A DNA stretch of 17,312 nt from a bacterium. GTDB lineage: Bacteria > Electryoneota > Electryoneia > Electryoneales > Electryoneaceae. Each line of letters starts with the position of its first letter. The first letter of the stretch is position 1. Both the position numbers and the translations under genes were made by a program. Below the pieces are notes generated by a model. It saw nothing but the letters and a program-made list of their open reading frames with translations, had not been told where the DNA came from and did no database searches. Below are positions 14,356 to 17,312 of this stretch, in pieces. The stretch lies in assembly GCA_014729955.1 (NCBI GenBank), contig WJJA01000542.1:1-17312 (forward strand), read 5' to 3'.

Positions 14356-14416
14356 CAGGGCATCGCAAACCGTTTTCACGCAGCAGGCCGCCGCAGCACG
14401 GTTCTTTCCTGCCCTG
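14356..14416. repeat. Nested inverted repeat A
   Basis: The outer stem CAGGGCA (14356-14362) pairs perfectly with TGCCCTG (14410-14416). The inner stem AACCGT (14368-14373) pairs perfectly with ACGGTT (14398-14403). The internal loop is 5 and 6 bases and the apical loop 24 bases. Two coaxial perfect stems in 61 bases are unlikely to be chance. No T-run follows, so it is not a terminator. Confidence 0.5.
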
Positions 14417-14453
14417 CAAGCCGTCTTAACCCTGATATTTCACGAGTTCAAAG

Positions 14454-14529
14454 TGCGTCAGATGCGAGGCGCGAAGAATGAAGCTGTATTGCCATACCGC
14501 GAATCCTTCGCAACAAAGCAGATGACGCA
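14454..14529. repeat. Nested inverted repeat B with tandem GA/GA internal loop
   Basis: A 76-base element. The outer stem TGCGTCA (14454-14460) pairs with TGACGCA (14523-14529). A symmetric GA/GA internal loop follows, then TGC (14463-14465) with GCA (14518-14520). After a 5/6-base internal loop, GCGAAG (14471-14476) pairs with CTTCGC (14506-14511). GTAT (14486-14489) and ATAC (14494-14497) can close a terminal tetraloop TGCC. Tandem G-A pairs are a stabilising feature of structured RNA. The same bases can be translated on either strand, but without a ribosome site. Confidence 0.55.
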
Positions 14530-14903
14530 GTTGGGACAACCCGAAGGGGGAATGAATAACTGGGTTTTTCTCTTTTACGTCTGGGCACAAACCGTCGCCG
14601 GGAGGAAGTGACAAATTGGGGAACATCTTCCTGTAAAACTAGTCCTTACCATAGCTCGCTTTCATCATTCATGAAATATTCGGGATAGTAGATCAATCAC
14701 CATGATTATAAGAATTTTTATATATTATCGTTTTGTCGGTATTCATGTTTTTCTGCGATTGCTCCCGAGAAAGACTTGCAATCGTCGGGGAGGTCGATAT
14801 ATATTCATCGCACGTGGGACGTTTTTTTCTCTATTATGTTTTTGGTTTGTTGCTGTATTATTTCATTTTGCGAGCCTGAATGGTTCTTTGAAATCGTTGT
14901 CAG

Positions 14904-14975
14904 CCAAAATATCAGGCTTCATGCCGGATTCGGATCGATTTGACATGTTTCCGAAACATGCATTTGATATTTTGG
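14904..14975. repeat. Inverted repeat C closing a small multi-hairpin element
   Basis: CCAAAATATCA (14904-14914) and TGATATTTTGG (14965-14975) are perfect 11-bp inverted arms 50 bases apart. Between them are GGC-TTCAT-GCC (14915-14925), GAT-TCGG-ATC (14927-14936), and a perfect 7-bp hairpin CATGTTT-CCG-AAACATG (14944-14960). A run of six T follows at 14987-14992. The layout resembles a multi-branch RNA closed by one long stem. A miniature transposable element with inverted ends is an alternative. Confidence 0.5.
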
Positions 14976-15129
14976 ATAATTGAGAGTTTTTTGGAGAAAA
15001 CGGCCTGCACCCTCAGAAGCGACCACCCCTCTTAGTTCCTCCTGTCGATCCGTTGAGATCGTATCGCTCGCCAAGATGGTGTAGTGTGGCCTGGTGAAAA
15101 CCTGATTCAACAGTCTTTTGCCGTAACGG

Positions 15130-15196
15130 TGGATTGTACACGGATGATGCGGTGATGCAATCCATCCAGTGGATTACAACAGGCAAGGCAGTGTAC
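15130..15196. repeat. Overlapping, mutually exclusive hairpins
   Basis: TGGATTG (15130-15136) can pair with CAATCCA (15158-15164). The same CAATCCA contains AATCCA (15159-15164), which can instead pair with TGGATT (15170-15175) around the loop TCCAG. GTACAC (15136-15141) can pair with GTGTAC (15191-15196) and enclose the second hairpin. Alternative pairing of this kind is typical of switching leaders, but no T-run follows directly. Confidence 0.35.
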
Positions 15197-15335
15197 GATT
15201 TACCTTTTCGATGTAGCTTAACTTTTTGTTTTAACACACGATTAGATATTCATCGTCGTGCAGTATCTCGTCTCTGAACCGGTCTGAAGATCGGGTTACG
15301 ATGGATATGCACGAAGGTGAGCACAGGGAATAGGT

Positions 15336-15368
15336 CCCGGACGAGCGATCTCCGGGTGGATTGAACCC
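15336..15368 (+). promoter_or_regulatory. Alternative hairpins in the leader of the TPR lipoprotein gene
   Basis: CCCGGA (15336-15341) pairs perfectly with TCCGGG (15351-15356). The same GGG can instead pair in GGGT (15354-15357) with ACCC (15365-15368). The structures end 23 bases before ATG 15392, near its weak ribosome site, so they could affect translation. I see no clear promoter directly upstream. Confidence 0.3.
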
Positions 15369-15391
15369 AGCGGATAAAGAGTCACAACACA

Positions 15392-16555
15392 ATGTCAAAG
15401 TTTGCGATTTGGAAACGAGCCGGCACATCGATCACAGCATTGGTGATCGTGATGCTCGCTGTTTCCTGCAGCAGCAATTATTCCTCCGTAAAACGCATGC
15501 TTCGATACGGACAATACGAAGCGGCGAATGATCACCTCTCAGGCAGGAGTCTTTATTCGGCCGAAGGATATGCCCTGAAAGCTGAAGCCCTGTTCTATAT
15601 GGAACAATACGCCGATATGATTGAATCCTGCCGTCAATCGCTGCAATACGGAAGTCGTTTCAGGCAGGAAATCCGTTACTATCTCGTTAGCGCTCATATT
15701 ATCGTAAAAGGGAATCTATCCAAAACGTACAACAGAGACGATTACGAAAAAACCATAGAATACGCCCATATTCTGCAGTCTATCGATAAACTTCTTGAGG
15801 ATAACAACCTGATTCAGGATTACCAACTCGATTCGGATACACTGAACTACTATTTGGCTGACTCGTACTTTCAAACAGAGCAATTGGACTCTTCTCAGTA
15901 TTACTACGAATCGATTGTATCGTATTCCAAAAATAATAAATACATTCTAGAGAAACTGGGGACGATCTATTACAAACAACGCAACTATGATAGATGTTTG
16001 TCCATCTCCAATGAACTATTAGAGAACTATGGGAATCACGAAAATGCCCTGGTATGGCGGGCAAGCTGTCTGGAAGCGACAGGGGATACGATTGAAGCAC
16101 TGAATGCGTATATCTATGCGATCGATCGCCTGTCATCTGAAAACAAGGCAATCATGACGAAGAATGTCGGCGTGCTGCTCTTTACCATGCAGGAATGGCG
16201 CCGTGCGATACCGTTCCTCGAAAACACCCTGGCCGCCTTTCCGGCGGATGCGGCAGCCATTCACCTCATGGTGGGGGAAAGCGCTTTCAATCTGAAGGAT
16301 TACCGCGCCGCACGATCCCACTTCACTCGAGCGCTGGAGCAGAATCCACAGGATTACAATGCGATGCGCTACCTGGGATTGTGCCACTGGTACGGGGGAG
16401 ATGAAAAACGTGCACGTGAGTTGTTTGCAACAGCGGAAAAACTGAAATCCAATACAGGCAAATCCGGTGGAGACGCAGGATCACCGGACAAATACGATGA
16501 GCAGGTAGAGTCTGATACCAAGTCCGAGCTGGGCACGGCCGAATCATTGCACTGA
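15392..16555 (+). CDS. TPR-repeat lipoprotein
   Basis: A 387-residue protein. Residues 14-25 are hydrophobic and end in a lipobox-like AVSC with Cys26, so it is probably lipid-anchored in the envelope. The rest is helical and TPR-like: for example AEGYALKAEALFYMEQYADM (about 56-75), ILEKLGTIYYKQRNYDRCLS, ALVWRASCLEATGDTIEALN, IHLMVGESAFNLKDYRAARSHFTRALEQNP, and AMRYLGLCHWYGGDEKRARELFATA. The last 35 residues are polar and probably disordered. TPR proteins usually act as protein-binding scaffolds; the partner is unknown. The ribosome site is weak (AAAGAG about 10 bases upstream). Base composition changes inside the gene: about 30-40% GC at 15841-15960 but 65% at 16201-16260. The first part is rich in Tyr, Asn, Ile and Lys. 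The next gene starts 35 bases after the stop and is probably co-transcribed. Confidence 0.82.
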   Translation: MSKFAIWKRAGTSITALVIVMLAVSCSSNYSSVKRMLRYGQYEAANDHLSGRSLYSAEGYALKAEALFYMEQYADMIESCRQSLQYGSRFRQEIRYYLVSAHIIVKGNLSKTYNRDDYEKTIEYAHILQSIDKLLEDNNLIQDYQLDSDTLNYYLADSYFQTEQLDSSQYYYESIVSYSKNNKYILEKLGTIYYKQRNYDRCLSISNELLENYGNHENALVWRASCLEATGDTIEALNAYIYAIDRLSSENKAIMTKNVGVLLFTMQEWRRAIPFLENTLAAFPADAAAIHLMVGESAFNLKDYRAARSHFTRALEQNPQDYNAMRYLGLCHWYGGDEKRARELFATAEKLKSNTGKSGGDAGSPDKYDEQVESDTKSELGTAESLH

Positions 16556-16590
16556 GCGCGGGAACGCTGTACCACCGTTTGTAAGAGACT

Positions 16591-17312
16591 ATGAAACTGA
16601 ATGGAACAAAGCTACTGATCGCCGTATGCCTGCTCCTTGCGGGACAACAGGCCTCGGCGTTCGATCTTGTGGAAATCTCTCCGGCCTATGGTACTGAATT
16701 GACCTATCCGGAGGATCCAATCCGTCTCGTATTCGACGAAGCGCCGGATACCACACGTCTGCGCGAAAATGCCAAGTTTACCGGTACCTACCGTCATTAC
16801 CCCGTATGGCGCTACTGGACAGACGCTGACACGCTCTTCATCGTCCCGAAACCCTTCTTCCTCGCCGGCGACCGCGTCACCCTTTTCGTCGATTCGCTCT
16901 ATGCCGAATCAGGCGCCGCCCTCGAAGACGTACAGTCCGTATTCTGGATTCGCGGCGCCGACGGCGATCCGGAAAACATGCATACAGAAGAAACCGCTGC
17001 TCCGGTACCGAGCACACCCAGGAGCCATCTCCTCCATGATCTGAACCAGGATTGTTATCCCGACTTCGCGTATGTGGATAACTACGACATCTTCGTCTAC
17101 GAAAACGCAGGCTTGTCCTCTGATATCCCGTTCGATTTTACCTCGGCGTCATGGAGTTCTCAAGCCAGCGGAATCCCGGCTTGCGACGGACCCCGTGTCC
17201 TCGAGACCGCAGACCTTGACAATGACGGCTATCCTGACCTCATCACGAGCGATTACTGGAACAACACTCTCCATATTTTCCGCAACGTCACAGATGCGAA
17301 TGATCACAGCAC
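16591..17312 (+). CDS. Secreted FG-GAP/VCBS-repeat protein, N-terminal part
   Basis: The frame opens at ATG 16591 (AAGAG 4 bases upstream) and runs off the window end after 240 codons. Residues 1-23 are a signal peptide (core LLIAVCLLLAG, cut after ASA). Residues 25-115 look like an SbsA-type Ig-like (Big_5) domain: VEISPAYGTEL, IRLVFDEAPDTTRL, TLFIVPKPFFLAGDRVTLFVD, then GAALED. From about 147 come FG-GAP/VCBS beta-propeller repeats with calcium-loop signatures: DLNQDCYPDFAYVDN and ETADLDNDGYPDLITSDY. Such proteins are surface or secreted binding proteins in FCB bacteria and commonly end in a T9SS sorting domain, which would lie outside the window. The first repeat has Cys where Gly is usual (DLNQDCYPD). 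Confidence 0.85.
   Translation, partial: MKLNGTKLLIAVCLLLAGQQASAFDLVEISPAYGTELTYPEDPIRLVFDEAPDTTRLRENAKFTGTYRHYPVWRYWTDADTLFIVPKPFFLAGDRVTLFVDSLYAESGAALEDVQSVFWIRGADGDPENMHTEETAAPVPSTPRSHLLHDLNQDCYPDFAYVDNYDIFVYENAGLSSDIPFDFTSASWSSQASGIPACDGPRVLETADLDNDGYPDLITSDYWNNTLHIFRNVTDANDHS

Larger units (their letters stand above)
14267..15391. other. 1.1-kb intergenic region without a supported gene, rich in inverted repeats
   Basis: I find no tRNA, rRNA, CRISPR or transposase here. Open frames exist on both strands but lack ribosome sites and recognisable domains. The longest plus-strand candidate, at 14702-14983 (93 residues, one hydrophobic segment), is very AT-rich and its end is made of inverted-repeat arms. 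Composition changes: moderate GC to about 14640, then an AT-rich island to about 14995 (about 25% GC at 14701-14760 and 30% at 14821-14880), then moderate again. Several nested hairpins are listed separately. A possible promoter is TTGCAA (14776-14781), 18 bases, TATATT (14800-14805). The region may encode one or more structured RNAs or hold a decayed or miniature mobile element. Confidence 0.6.

Noticed and set aside
14426..14626. Short open frames on both strands over palindrome B (minus 66 residues; plus 49 residues from 14462 to 14611)
   Set aside because: Neither has a ribosome site, and a strong palindrome keeps frames open on both strands. They are best explained as a by-product of the repeat.
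14702..14983. Plus-strand open frame of 93 residues with one hydrophobic segment
   Set aside because: No ribosome site before its ATG, very AT-rich and unlike neighbouring genes, no recognisable domain, and its last codons are inverted-repeat arms (14904-14975). It is more likely part of a structured non-coding tract.
14337..15164. Direct repeat ATGCAATCCA at 14337-14346 and 15155-15164
   Set aside because: A 10-base match within about 1.1 kb is expected roughly once by chance, and the flanks are not shared.

Overview
The window looks like chromosomal DNA of a bacterium from the FCB superphylum (Fibrobacteres-Chlorobi-Bacteroidetes and relatives). Three large secreted proteins end in the type IX secretion (T9SS, Por) type A sorting module: a YPNPFNP-like start, a VYDxLGREV-like strand, SGVYF, and a terminal KxxLLK. 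Most genes are GC-rich, many have good Shine-Dalgarno sequences, and several promoters resemble the sigma-70 consensus with 17-bp spacers. That argues against Bacteroidota proper and for a neighbouring lineage (KSB1, Zixibacteria, Calditrichota, Marinimicrobia or similar). The exact phylum cannot be fixed from this sequence.

Layout. Positions 1-193 are the tail of an EamA-type (DMT superfamily) membrane transporter. Positions 267-4217 hold four closely spaced plus-strand genes: a secreted HExxH metalloprotease of the MXAN_6640 type with a divergent sorting domain, a SPOR-domain lipoprotein, a small protein made only of four MshEN/GspE-N-type motifs, and an M23 (LytM) peptidoglycan endopeptidase lipoprotein. 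The last three form a plausible cell-envelope operon. Positions 4354-9156 encode a 1600-residue gingipain-type C25 protein whose catalytic His position is Phe. Positions 9280-12426 encode a 1048-residue subtilisin-like protease with an intact Asp/His/Asn/Ser set. Both end in strong T9SS sorting domains. A 45-nt inverted repeat separates them.

Positions 12503-12850 (minus strand) encode a small HTH regulator with a Lys-rich tail, behind a well-formed promoter overlain by repeats that look like an autoregulatory operator. Divergent to it, with its own promoter, is a two-gene unit: a stand-alone CheY-like receiver and a CheC-type phosphatase, closed by a clear intrinsic terminator at 14239-14266.

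Positions 14267-15391 (1.1 kb) hold no gene I can support. This stretch is full of nested inverted repeats, including a 76-nt multi-stem element with a tandem GA/GA internal loop, and an AT-rich island (about 25-30% GC in two sampled 60-base rows) enclosed at its end by a perfect 11-bp inverted repeat. After it come a TPR lipoprotein with a sharp internal base-composition change (15392-16555) and the start of a secreted FG-GAP/VCBS-repeat protein (16591 to the window end).

Taken together, the region serves the cell surface: exported proteases of three catalytic classes, cell-wall remodelling lipoproteins, and a receiver/phosphatase signalling pair. The least explained parts are the structured intergenic region, the catalytically altered C25 protein, and the all-MshEN protein between two envelope lipoproteins.
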